DNA of 64,000 nt from Thermoclostridium sp036562185 (lineage in GTDB: Bacteria; Bacillota; Clostridia; DSM-8532). The notes beneath the pieces were generated by a model that saw nothing but the letters and a program-made list of their open reading frames with translations, made no database searches and was not told where the DNA came from. Position 1 is the stretch's first letter; each line of letters starts with the position of its first letter. The position numbers and the translations under genes were made by a program. This document shows, piece after piece, positions 8,751 through 17,142 of this stretch. The DNA lies in contig DATCKN010000129.1 of the NCBI GenBank assembly GCA_036562185.1, positions 62,001 to 126,000 of the forward strand, written 5' to 3'.

Positions 8751-9521
8751 CTATGGATTATTCTTACCTTCGAATAACTCATTTGCTTTCAGCAGGGCAG
8801 GTGCGAGGGCTATCGTTATAACAATTCCGGTCACAAGCTGAACTAAATTCATTGGAACGCTGAAAACAGGTGAAATAGGGTTACCGTAAAGTATATACTC
8901 GGCAAAGTAATACCCTATCACCATGCATGCACCTGAGCTGAGCATTCCAAGAACAACTCCGGCACGTATGACCTGTGCGTTTTGCTTTCGTGCAAAATAT
9001 AGTATAATTGTAAATATTATAATTATAACGACAACGGTTGCTGCTGTCAATTTCCACTGGGTGTCGCTGGCAGCTTTAATTACGTTTTCAGGTGAATCCT
9101 CCAAAACCTCTGCCAGGTTGTAAACCGAAAAGCTGATTGCTTTTGCCAGCGCATTTTTGACAACGGCAAAAAAAGTGATCCACACAGTTACCGTTGTTGC
9201 CGCTGAAATCAGGATATCCCTTTTTGTCCTGTGACTTATAACCAGCCCCATTATTAATGCCATAAGCGATTTTATAATTAATGTCGGTATTGCCCATTGC
9301 GCATACGGGGAGAGGATATCGGACAGCATCGAACCTACGCCTGATGCAAAAGCCCCGTAAACCGGGCCAAGCAAAAGGGTTGATAGGAATATAAACCCGT
9401 CGCCGAGGTGGATATAACCATTTACAGTGGGAATTTTTATAATGCTGGTGGATAAAAAAACAAGAGCAGTCATTAATCCGGTTAATATTATTTTTTTTAA
9501 CTTACTGTTATTTCCGGCCAT
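8751..9521 (-). CDS. ECF transporter S component, possibly for a vitamin B6 compound
   Basis: A 256-aa membrane protein with about six hydrophobic helices and the family stretch VNGYIHLGDGFIFLSTLLLGPVYG followed by GSMLSD, typical of the riboflavin/pyridoxine/HMP group of energy-coupling-factor substrate-binding subunits. Such proteins bind a vitamin and depend on a shared EcfAAT module, which is not in this window. AGGAG at 9534-9530 is too close to the ATG at 9527 but is well spaced for the ATG at 9521, used here. The gene is divergent from a MocR/PdxR-type regulator. In Firmicutes that pairing often marks pyridoxine transport, so B6 is a context-based guess; a thiamine precursor is the main alternative. 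Confidence 0.8.
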   Translation of the reverse strand: MAGNNSKLKKIILTGLMTALVFLSTSIIKIPTVNGYIHLGDGFIFLSTLLLGPVYGAFASGVGSMLSDILSPYAQWAIPTLIIKSLMALIMGLVISHRTKRDILISAATTVTVWITFFAVVKNALAKAISFSVYNLAEVLEDSPENVIKAASDTQWKLTAATVVVIIIIFTIILYFARKQNAQVIRAGVVLGMLSSGACMVIGYYFAEYILYGNPISPVFSVPMNLVQLVTGIVITIALAPALLKANELFEGKNNP

Positions 9522-9558
9522 TTCCATCACTCCTGTTGAAGTTCGGTTCAATTATATC

Positions 9559-9646
9559 TTGCCTCCAATTTTTGTTATGATATAATATAGCATATAACTG
9601 ACCACTGTAAAAGTGACAGTTTTTTAAAAAATGAAGGGGACAGTTT
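9559..9646 (+). promoter_or_regulatory. Promoter and candidate operator of the MocR-type regulator
   Basis: TTGCCT at 9559-9564 and TATAAT at 9581-9586 (16-bp spacer) form the promoter. Between it and the start codon there is an inverted repeat, ACTGT at 9604-9608 and ACAGT at 9616-9620, and a direct repeat, GACAGTTT at 9615-9622 and 9639-9646. MocR regulators often bind direct repeats close to their own promoters, so this is a plausible autoregulatory site. Regulation is inferred. Confidence 0.55.
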
Positions 9647-10981
9647 ATGGTTTTTGAATCTTCGTGGTATGAATTCCAGAATTCAAACATGCCTAAATAT
9701 GTAAGGCTTTATTTCTGCATACGCAGGGAAATAGAAAGAGGAAACATGGAACAGGGCTGTAAACTGCCATCAATACGGCAGGTATCAAAAGAGCTGGGAT
9801 TAAGCTCAACGACCGTTGAAAATGCTTATAACCAGTTAATGGTTGAAGGATATATATACAGTATTCCTCAGAAAGGTTATTTCGCGTCCAGCCTGGACCC
9901 GTTATATATAAATGTTTCAGGTTCTCCTGCGGAAAAAACGGTGCAGGATGAAAACACACCGGTAAGCGATGATTATCCGGATACCGAATTCTTTGATTTT
10001 AGTGAATGGAGAAAGATATACAGCCAAATCATGAGGGATTCCGGGAAACGGCTGTTTATTGAAGGAAATCCGCGAGGAGAGGCAGAACTTCGGAAAGCTT
10101 TGGCCGATTATACGTACAAGGCCAGAGGAGTTGTTTGCAGTCCTGATCAAATAATTATTGGTTCGGGAGTGCAGACCCTTTTGCATATTTTTTGCGACAT
10201 CGCCTCAGGAATTGTAAAACCTGACGTTGCTTTTGAAGAACCTGGTTTTGTTGATGTAAGGCCGGTTTTTCAGAAAAGGGGCTATAAATTGCATCCTGTA
10301 AATCTTGACAGCGACGGTATAAATATCGAATCTCTTTTAAAATCAGAGGCCGCTGTCTGTTATACAAGCCCATCCCATCAGTATCCCACCGGCATGGTAA
10401 TGCCAATCCAAAAAAGAATGGAGCTTATCAGATGGGCTGACTGCACGGACGGTTATATACTGGAGGATGATTATGACAGCGAACTCAGGCTTTCAGGAAG
10501 GCCGGTCCCGTCATTATACAGCCTTGACAACAGCGGGCGTGTTGTTTACATAGGCTCCTTCTCAACTGTTATAGCGCCTTCATTGCGCATAAGCTACATG
10601 ATCCTGCCCGATTTTCTCAATGAAAGGTATAAAACCATGATTACCGGCTACAGATCAACAGTTTCCACCGCAGAACAGCTTGTTTTGTCTGAATATATAA
10701 GTAAAGGGTTGTATGCAAAACATCTTCGCCGGTTGAGGAAAAAATGCTCTGAGAAACTCAAGACTCTTAACAAAACTGCCAAATGCTTTAAAGGACGGTT
10801 AAAAATCCATTCATCTGATACAGGCACTTTTGTTCTCATTGAAATTGAAAAAAATCAAAAAGATAATATAAGGAAGATTAACAGTCCATATCTGACTGAA
10901 TTGTGGGACGGCTTTTTTGTGTTCAATTATGCAAATGTCAATGCCGAAAAATATGAATCAATTCTTAAGCAATTGATATAA
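9647..10981 (+). CDS. MocR/PdxR-family transcriptional regulator (GntR HTH plus aminotransferase-like domain) lacking the PLP lysine
   Basis: 444 aa. Residues about 15-80 are a GntR winged helix (KLPSIRQVSKELGLSSTTVE). Residues about 115-444 are a fold-type I aminotransferase domain with SPSHQYPTG and EDDYDSELRLSGRPVPSL, as in PdxR and GabR. In active relatives the sequence YIGSFSK...P.LRIGYM contains the lysine that holds PLP. Here it reads YIGSFSTVIAPSLRISYM, so the lysine is replaced by Thr307. PLP could at most bind non-covalently. The start ATG has AAGGGG six bases upstream. It is divergent from an ECF S-component gene that it probably controls. Family is firm; ligand and target are inferred. 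Confidence 0.88.
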   Translation: MVFESSWYEFQNSNMPKYVRLYFCIRREIERGNMEQGCKLPSIRQVSKELGLSSTTVENAYNQLMVEGYIYSIPQKGYFASSLDPLYINVSGSPAEKTVQDENTPVSDDYPDTEFFDFSEWRKIYSQIMRDSGKRLFIEGNPRGEAELRKALADYTYKARGVVCSPDQIIIGSGVQTLLHIFCDIASGIVKPDVAFEEPGFVDVRPVFQKRGYKLHPVNLDSDGINIESLLKSEAAVCYTSPSHQYPTGMVMPIQKRMELIRWADCTDGYILEDDYDSELRLSGRPVPSLYSLDNSGRVVYIGSFSTVIAPSLRISYMILPDFLNERYKTMITGYRSTVSTAEQLVLSEYISKGLYAKHLRRLRKKCSEKLKTLNKTAKCFKGRLKIHSSDTGTFVLIEIEKNQKDNIRKINSPYLTELWDGFFVFNYANVNAEKYESILKQLI

Positions 10982-11018
10982 GACCATTTGGCGGCATCGG
11001 GGAATACAGTTCTGAAAT

Positions 11019-11047
11019 TTGAGAAATTGTAATTTTTTTGATATAAT
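11019..11047 (+). promoter_or_regulatory. Sigma-A promoter for the aminomutase gene
   Basis: TTGAGA at 11019-11024 and a perfect TATAAT at 11042-11047 are separated by exactly 17 bp. Transcription would start near 11054. Confidence 0.65.
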
Positions 11048-11372
11048 AAATTTAACCGGTGTAAACTCATCATTCTGCTGCATTTTTTAACCCAGTTAGA
11101 TTAGAACCTTTGATAGGTTTTATTTTCTGTATTCATTAAGCCAGGCATTTGATTTTATTTCTGGGGATTAACAGCTTTTACGCTAAAATTTGTGCATTAC
11201 AGCAAAATACTTGCGGATGTGTTGCATAACCTGGACAGAATGCGCTTTAATGCCCGTATTATGGGTGCAATCAGCACAAGGCGCTAATTGATTTGGTTAA
11301 TTATCCTGTAAAGAAAGATAATTGACCGTAATGTTCAGTTTATTTTATTTAAAAAGAAAGAGAGGTTGAAAG
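11048..11372 (+). other. Long untranslated leader (about 320 nt) upstream of the aminomutase
   Basis: No gene is supported here. I looked for the lysine riboswitch core, a T-box specifier/antiterminator motif and an intrinsic terminator, and saw none. The region is AT-rich with scattered short repeats. Either the leader is regulatory in a way I cannot recognise, or a closer promoter is used. Confidence 0.4.
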
Positions 11373-12602
11373 ATGGAGTATTTCAAAGAGCCAAAAGATC
11401 GTTTTGAGCAACTCAGGAATGAGATTTCAGATTACGAAAATATCAAAGACAGTATTTTAACAGGTATTGAAGATTATGAAAAAATAGCATATCAGAAAAA
11501 GAAAATTCTTAAGTACCTGAATGCCACCGAAGAAGACTATAATGATTACCATTGGCAGATTAAAAACCGGTTTACATCATCCGAAGGCCTTTCCGGGATT
11601 ATTCAATTAACCGAAAAAGAAATAAACAATATAAACGAAGTGGCGTCAAGATACCGATTCGCAGTATCACCGTACTACTTGTCATTGGTGGTTCCCGATA
11701 ATCCTGACTGTGCGATTAGAAAACAGGCAATTCCGTCGGCTGACGAACTTAATGATTTGGGAGAGCTTGATCCGATGGATGAAAAAGGGACCGCAATTCA
11801 TGAAATTATTACAAGAAGATATCCCGACCGGTTAATTATAAAAATTACAAATGTTTGCGGAATGTTTTGCAGGTTCTGCCAACGAAGAAGGCTAATCGGG
11901 GAAACCGACAGGATTGTTCCCAGGTCAAAAATTCAGGCGGCGATAGATTATGTACGTGAAAACAAGGAAATACGTGATGTATTGATAACAGGCGGGGATG
12001 CCTTTTTAGCCTCTGATGAATTGCTGGAGTGGATGTTAAAAGAGCTGAGAGCAATACCCCATGTTGAAATAATCCGTTTTGGATCGAGAACACCGGTAAC
12101 ATTGCCCCAGAGAATTACAAAAAGCCTTGTTGATGTTTTGAAGAAATATCATCCCGTGTTTGTAAATACTCATTTTAACCATCCGAGGGAAATAACTCCC
12201 GAAGCCAAAAAAGCATGCGAAATGCTGGCAGATGCCGGAATACCCATTGGAAACCAGATGGTGTTGCTGAATGGTGTGAATAATGACAAGTATGTTGTAA
12301 GGAAGCTGAACCAACAGCTTCTGACAATACGGGTAAAACCATATTACATATTCCATCCTAAAACTGTGAAAGGTACAAGTCATTTTTGGGTAAAAATAGA
12401 GGAAGGGCTGGAAATAATGGAAAGCCTGCGTGGAAGGACTTCGGGGCTTGCTATTCCTACATATATCATAAACGGGCCGAAAGGCCTGGGCAAAACGCCA
12501 ATCATGCCAAACTATATGCTTTGTCTCGGCAAGGATAAGGCAACATTCAGGAACTGGCAGGGAGAGTATTTTGAAGTTGAAAATTTTGGTCCCAATGCTT
12601 AA
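11373..12602 (+). CDS. eam: KamA-family radical SAM aminomutase, probably glutamate 2,3-aminomutase
   Basis: 409 aa. The radical SAM cluster motif is CGMFCRFC (Cys162, Cys166, Cys169), and GPKGLGK near 368-374 holds the expected PLP lysine. Lysine 2,3-aminomutase uses two aspartates to hold the side-chain amine of lysine. At the matching places this protein has Lys330 (in YYIFHPKTV) and Asn367 (in IINGPKG), spaced 37 residues apart. That is the Lys/Asn pair described for glutamate 2,3-aminomutase. It therefore probably converts L-glutamate to beta-glutamate, a compatible solute in some anaerobes. The start ATG has AGAGAGG seven bases upstream. It stands alone, about 100 bp ahead of asnS. Superfamily certain; substrate likely from these two residues. 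Confidence 0.85.
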   Translation: MEYFKEPKDRFEQLRNEISDYENIKDSILTGIEDYEKIAYQKKKILKYLNATEEDYNDYHWQIKNRFTSSEGLSGIIQLTEKEINNINEVASRYRFAVSPYYLSLVVPDNPDCAIRKQAIPSADELNDLGELDPMDEKGTAIHEIITRRYPDRLIIKITNVCGMFCRFCQRRRLIGETDRIVPRSKIQAAIDYVRENKEIRDVLITGGDAFLASDELLEWMLKELRAIPHVEIIRFGSRTPVTLPQRITKSLVDVLKKYHPVFVNTHFNHPREITPEAKKACEMLADAGIPIGNQMVLLNGVNNDKYVVRKLNQQLLTIRVKPYYIFHPKTVKGTSHFWVKIEEGLEIMESLRGRTSGLAIPTYIINGPKGLGKTPIMPNYMLCLGKDKATFRNWQGEYFEVENFGPNA

Positions 12603-12611
12603 ATAAAAATG

Positions 12612-12640
12612 TTGAGTTTTTACAATCAAAAATATATTAT
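12612..12640 (+). promoter_or_regulatory. Candidate promoter for asnS
   Basis: TTGAGT at 12612-12617 and TATTAT at 12635-12640 with a 17-bp spacer, about 65 bp upstream of the asnS start. Confidence 0.45.
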
Positions 12641-12706
12641 TATGTTATATCTGTTTCTTAAATGGTATAAAATGTTGATTAAGCAATGATGACAGGAGAT
12701 GAAACG

Positions 12707-14098
12707 ATGGAGAGAACTGAAATTAGGAAACTGTTTGAAAACACATCGCAATATACAGAAGGTGAGCAGACGGTTTGCGGCTGGGTTCGCACCATCCGCC
12801 TTTCAAAGACCTTTGGTTTTATTGAATTGAACGACGGATCATGCTTCCAGAACCTGCAGGTTGTATTTGATGACCAGCTTCCGAATTTTCCTGAAATATC
12901 TAAATTAAATGTTGGCAGCAGCCTGATTGTAAAAGGAAACCTGGTTGAAACACCTCAGGCCAAGCAACCTTTTGAAATAAAGGCAACTTCCATAGAAATA
13001 GAAGGTACATCCACTCCCGACTATCCATTACAGAAGAAAAGGCATACATTTGAATACTTAAGAACCATAGCCCATTTAAGGCCAAGAACCAATACATTCT
13101 CGGCAGTGTTCAGGGTGCGTTCGATACTTGCATATGCAATCCACAAGTTCTTCCAGGAAAATGGCTTTGTTTATGTGCATACACCGATAATTACCAGCAG
13201 TGACTGTGAGGGTGCAGGAGAAATGTTCAGGGTTACCACCCTTGACATGAATAACCTGCCTAAAGGCAAGGACGGGGCAGTGGATTTTTCAGAGGACTTT
13301 TTCGGAAAGTCAACCAATCTTACGGTTAGCGGCCAGCTTTCTGTTGAAACATACTGCATGGCTTTTTCAAAGGTTTATACCTTTGGACCGACATTCAGGG
13401 CAGAAAACAGCAACACCGCACGCCATGCGGCTGAGTTCTGGATGGTAGAGCCAGAAATTGCTTTTGCCGATTTAAAGGATGATATGGAACTGGCTGAATC
13501 GATGTTGAAATATATCATCAATTATGTGATGGAAAACGCCCCGAAAGATATGGAGTTTTTCAACAACTTTGTTGACAAGGGGCTCATTGAAAGACTTACC
13601 CATGTTAAAAACTCCAGTTTTGAACATGTAACGTATACCGATGCCATAAAAATTCTTGAGAAAGCCGATCAGGATTTCCAATATCCTGTTTACTGGGGAT
13701 GCGACCTGCAAACCGAACATGAACGGTATCTGACAGAGAAATACTTTAAGAAGCCGGTATTTGTTACCGATTACCCAAAGGATATTAAGGCATTCTACAT
13801 GAGGCTCAATGATGATGGAAAAACCGTTGCTGCTATGGATTTGCTTGTTCCAGGCGTGGGTGAAATTATCGGGGGCAGCCAGCGTGAAGAAAGATATGAT
13901 GTTCTTGAAAAGAAAATTAACGAAATGGGATTGGATATGGAAAACTACTGGTGGTACCTTGAACTGAGAAAATACGGCGGAACCAGGCATGCCGGTTTTG
14001 GACTCGGTTTTGAAAGAGCTTTGATGTATATAACCGGAATGCAGAATATCCGTGATGTGATACCATTCCCGAGAACTGTTAATCACGCTGATTTCTGA
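12707..14098 (+). CDS. asnS: Asparagine--tRNA ligase
   Basis: 463 aa, the standard length. It charges tRNA-Asn with asparagine in the cytosol. The N-terminal OB-fold anticodon-binding domain (about 15-105, VCGWVRTIRLSKTFGFIELNDG) is followed by the class II catalytic core. Motif 2 lies in FGPTFRAENSNTARHAAEFWMVEPE (two overlapping pieces), and motif 3 is GGTRHAGFGLGFERALMYITG. HAAEFWMVEPE separates it from aspartyl-tRNA synthetase. Upstream in-frame ATGs lack a ribosome site, while AGGAG at 12694-12698 fits the ATG at 12707. dapF follows after 54 bp. Confidence 0.95.
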   Translation: MERTEIRKLFENTSQYTEGEQTVCGWVRTIRLSKTFGFIELNDGSCFQNLQVVFDDQLPNFPEISKLNVGSSLIVKGNLVETPQAKQPFEIKATSIEIEGTSTPDYPLQKKRHTFEYLRTIAHLRPRTNTFSAVFRVRSILAYAIHKFFQENGFVYVHTPIITSSDCEGAGEMFRVTTLDMNNLPKGKDGAVDFSEDFFGKSTNLTVSGQLSVETYCMAFSKVYTFGPTFRAENSNTARHAAEFWMVEPEIAFADLKDDMELAESMLKYIINYVMENAPKDMEFFNNFVDKGLIERLTHVKNSSFEHVTYTDAIKILEKADQDFQYPVYWGCDLQTEHERYLTEKYFKKPVFVTDYPKDIKAFYMRLNDDGKTVAAMDLLVPGVGEIIGGSQREERYDVLEKKINEMGLDMENYWWYLELRKYGGTRHAGFGLGFERALMYITGMQNIRDVIPFPRTVNHADF

Positions 14099-14152
14099 TG
14101 CCAAATACAATGATAAATGGATTATTCAATTGCCGTTTTATTGGGAGATAAT

Positions 14153-14989
14153 ATGAAATTTACAAAAATGCATGGTTTGGGCAATGATTACGTATATATA
14201 AACTGCTTTGAGGAGAGGGTTGAAAATCCCGCTGAATTGGCCAGATTTGTCAGTGACCGGCATTTTGGCGTCGGTTCTGACGGGCTGGTATTGATCCTGC
14301 CTTCAGAGAAAGCCGATTTCAGAATGAGGATGTTCAATTCCGACGGTTCAGAAGCAGAAATGTGCGGTAATGCCATCAGATGCGTGGGTAAATATGTATA
14401 CGACAACAGGATGACCGATAAAGAAACCGTGACGGTAGAAACCCTTGCAGGAATAAAGATCCTTGAGTTATTTCCCGGGAAAGACCGGAAAGTTGAGCTT
14501 GTAAGGGTGGATATGGGAGAACCTGTGCTTAAGACAGGGGATATTCCTGTGGATAGCAGCCTTGACAGGTTTATAAATGAGCCGGTAAAAATCATGGATG
14601 AAGCATACCATGTTACATGTGTGTCAATGGGAAATCCCCATGCGGTAACCTATGTCAGGAATGTTAAGGATTTTCCCCTGGAAAAAGTCGGCCCGTTAAT
14701 GGAAAACCATCCCCTTTTCCCGAAAAGGATAAATGCAGAATTTGTTGAAGTTGTGAACCGGTCTTACTTAAAGATGAGGGTTTGGGAAAGAGGAGCAGGT
14801 GAAACCATGGCATGTGGCACAGGCGCCTGTGCGGTTCTGGTAGCGTCCTGCCTTAACGGGTTGTCGGAAAGAAAGGCAACTGTTGAACTGCTCGGAGGAA
14901 ACTTAACAATAGAATGGAACGAAGAAAATAACCACGTATATAAAACCGGACCTGCAACTTATGTTTTCACAGGATTTCTGGACGTGTAG
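14153..14989 (+). CDS. dapF: Diaminopimelate epimerase
   Basis: 278 aa. It converts LL- to meso-diaminopimelate, the direct precursor for peptidoglycan and lysine. The two catalytic cysteines of this cofactor-independent racemase are visible: Cys71 in EMCGNAIRC and Cys221 in MACGTGAC. The N-terminus MKFTKMHGLGNDYVY is the family start. An earlier in-frame ATG at 14117 is rejected because GGGAG at 14143-14147 serves the ATG at 14153. dapL, which makes its substrate, comes next, so the pair supplies the last two steps of the aminotransferase branch of the DAP pathway. Confidence 0.95.
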   Translation: MKFTKMHGLGNDYVYINCFEERVENPAELARFVSDRHFGVGSDGLVLILPSEKADFRMRMFNSDGSEAEMCGNAIRCVGKYVYDNRMTDKETVTVETLAGIKILELFPGKDRKVELVRVDMGEPVLKTGDIPVDSSLDRFINEPVKIMDEAYHVTCVSMGNPHAVTYVRNVKDFPLEKVGPLMENHPLFPKRINAEFVEVVNRSYLKMRVWERGAGETMACGTGACAVLVASCLNGLSERKATVELLGGNLTIEWNEENNHVYKTGPATYVFTGFLDV

Positions 14990-15084
14990 GGTTCCATGCT
15001 GGTTTTTGCTTTATTCAACTCCGGAATAAGCCATTTTATCGTGAATAATAGCATGTCTGAATAAGAGAGGTGAGAAATGCAGCT

Positions 15085-16320
15085 ATGGCATATGTAAATG
15101 AAAACTACCTGAAACTGCCCGGCAGTTACCTTTTTGCGAACATAGGGAGGAAAGTTAATGCGTTTAGGCAGGAAAACCCTGATGCCGATATAATACGCCT
15201 TGGTATTGGGGATGTAACACTTCCTTTGGTCCCGGCAATTGTAGAGGCAATCCGCAAGGCCACCGATGAGATGGCGAAGCCCGAAACCTTCAGGGGGTAC
15301 AGCCCTGAACAGGGGTATGACTTCCTTATTGAAAAAATAATAAAACATGATTATAATGCCCGGGGCATTGATTTATCCGCTGATGAAGTATTTATCAGCG
15401 ACGGAGCCAAAAGCGACACAGCTAATATGCAGGAGATATTTGGAATCGACAATGTTGTTGCGGTAACAGATCCGGTATACCCGGTTTATGTGGACAGCAA
15501 CGCGATGGCAGGAAGAATCGGGGATTATGACAGCGTGGCAGGAAAGTGGACCAATCTTGTTTATTTGCCATGTACCGCAGAAAACAGCTTCATACCGTCC
15601 TTGCCGGAAAAAAAGGTGGATATGATTTATTTATGCTACCCGAATAATCCAACCGGAACAACTTTAACAAAAGAGCAGCTAAAGCAATGGGTGGATTATG
15701 CAAGGGAAAACAGGGCAATTATTTTATACGATGCCGCTTACGAGGCATATATTACTCAACCCGAAATTCCACACAGCATTTACGAAATTGAAGGTGCCAG
15801 GGAAGTTGCAATAGAATTCCGAAGCTTTTCGAAAAATGCGGCATTTACAGGTACAAGATGTGCATATACCGTTGTCCCAAAAACCGTCAAAGGATATACA
15901 AAGTCAGGAGAACCCGTTGAGTTGAACAAGCTCTGGAACAGGAGGCATTCAACAAAGTTCAACGGAGTGGCATACATTATTCAGAGAGGTGCCGAAGCAG
16001 TTTACAGTGAAGAGGGACAGAAGCAAATCAGGGAAGAAATAGCTTATTATATGGAGAATGCCAGAATTATACGAGAGGGAATAGCTGCCTTGGGTATTAA
16101 GGTGTTCGGTGGTGTAAATGCACCTTATATCTGGCTGAAAACGCCAGACGGTTATGATTCATGGCAATTCTTTGACAAACTCCTGAAAGATGCTCATGTG
16201 GTTGGAACACCGGGTGTTGGTTTTGGCCCGAGCGGAGAAGGATATTTCAGGCTTACCGCTTTTGGCAGCCGGGAAAACACCATAAAAGCGATTGAAAGAA
16301 TTAAAAACCTTAAGTTCTGA
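15085..16320 (+). CDS. dapL: LL-diaminopimelate aminotransferase
   Basis: 411 aa, the usual DapL length. It makes LL-DAP directly from tetrahydrodipicolinate and glutamate, bypassing the succinyl and acetyl branches. Family features are VNENYLKLPGSYLFANI at the N-terminus, FRGYSPEQGYDFL, CYPNNPTGTTLTKEQL, and SFSKNAAFTGTRCAYTV with the PLP lysine. The start is ATG at 15085. A GTG at 15070 is in frame but lies inside the GAGAGGTGAG ribosome site. dapF is just upstream. The gene ends in a strong terminator shared with the convergent gatD. Confidence 0.94.
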   Translation: MAYVNENYLKLPGSYLFANIGRKVNAFRQENPDADIIRLGIGDVTLPLVPAIVEAIRKATDEMAKPETFRGYSPEQGYDFLIEKIIKHDYNARGIDLSADEVFISDGAKSDTANMQEIFGIDNVVAVTDPVYPVYVDSNAMAGRIGDYDSVAGKWTNLVYLPCTAENSFIPSLPEKKVDMIYLCYPNNPTGTTLTKEQLKQWVDYARENRAIILYDAAYEAYITQPEIPHSIYEIEGAREVAIEFRSFSKNAAFTGTRCAYTVVPKTVKGYTKSGEPVELNKLWNRRHSTKFNGVAYIIQRGAEAVYSEEGQKQIREEIAYYMENARIIREGIAALGIKVFGGVNAPYIWLKTPDGYDSWQFFDKLLKDAHVVGTPGVGFGPSGEGYFRLTAFGSRENTIKAIERIKNLKF

Positions 16321-16324
16321 ACAG

Positions 16325-16360
16325 AAATGGAGCTGTTACAACGAACAGCTCCATTTTTAA
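16325..16360 (+). terminator. Terminator between dapL and gatD
   Basis: AAATGGAGCTGTT at 16325-16337 pairs with AACAGCTCCATTT at 16344-16356 around a 6-base loop, followed by TTAA. The 13-bp stem lies between convergent genes and is symmetrical enough to stop both. Confidence 0.85.
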
Positions 16361-16374
16361 CCGCTATAAAAAAT

Positions 16375-17121
16375 TTATACCTTTAAAAGTCTTTTTATCA
16401 TGCTCTCACGGGCCAGTGCCTCAATTCTGTCGTTAAGGGGCTGTAATGAAACAAAATCCCTGTATTTCCTTTTAAGCGCAATAGTAATAAGTTCATCGGT
16501 AAGCCCGGGGTTCTTTGGCAGGAGACTGCCATGGCTGTATGAGCAGAATACATTTTTATATCTTGCGCCTTCATAACCGTCTTCACCGTTATTGCCGCTG
16601 CCGTACACCACTTTCCCCAGCGGGGACACTCCGTCTCCCAGATATGTTTTTCCCGAATGGTTTTCAAACCCCACTACCAAACTATCGGGCTGCTGTTTTA
16701 GACCATCAACCTTAAATACAATGTTTCCGATTAAACGCTTTTCATGTCCAATTGTCCAATGGTTCATTGCGCCGAGGCATTCTATTTCGGTTCCGTCACT
16801 GAGTTTATAATAATGGCCCATTAACTGGTACCCCCCGCAAATACAAAGAAATACCGTGCCGTTTTCAACAGCCTCGATTAATGGTTTCTTTTTGAGAGCC
16901 AAAAGATCCTTATGCAGAATATCCTGCTCATAGTCCTGACCACCGCCTATGAAAACTATGTCATACGCATCAGGCAGAAAGGGGTCACCAATAGAGACCG
17001 GATGGACATTAACATTAATACCGCGCCATTCAAGTCTCCTAACCAGTGCCTGTATATTGCCGTAGTCCCCATACAAATTCAAAAGATCGGGGTATAAGTG
17101 GCAGATACTTATTTCATACAT
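16375..17121 (-). CDS. gatD: Lipid II isoglutaminyl synthase, glutaminase subunit GatD
   Basis: A 248-aa class I glutamine amidotransferase. The nucleophile elbow CICGGYQLMG contains Cys95, and the catalytic His is probably His197 in YSHGSLLPKNP. The N-terminus ISICHLYPDLLNLYGDYGNI is typical of GatD rather than CobQ. GatD releases ammonia from glutamine for MurT, which amidates the D-glutamate of the lipid II stem peptide. The start is ATG at 17121 with GAAGGAG upstream. It lies 21 bp after murT on the same strand and must be co-transcribed with it. Confidence 0.93.
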   Translation of the reverse strand: MYEISICHLYPDLLNLYGDYGNIQALVRRLEWRGINVNVHPVSIGDPFLPDAYDIVFIGGGQDYEQDILHKDLLALKKKPLIEAVENGTVFLCICGGYQLMGHYYKLSDGTEIECLGAMNHWTIGHEKRLIGNIVFKVDGLKQQPDSLVVGFENHSGKTYLGDGVSPLGKVVYGSGNNGEDGYEGARYKNVFCSYSHGSLLPKNPGLTDELITIALKRKYRDFVSLQPLNDRIEALARESMIKRLLKV

Positions 17122-17142
17122 AAAATAAAACTCCTTCTCACG

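Noticed and set aside
11048..11372. Lysine riboswitch or T-box in the aminomutase leader
   Set aside because: Core motifs of either element could not be found by eye.
12036..12629. Minus-strand frame (197 codons) antisense to the aminomutase
   Set aside because: No ribosome site and fully covered by a conserved radical SAM gene.
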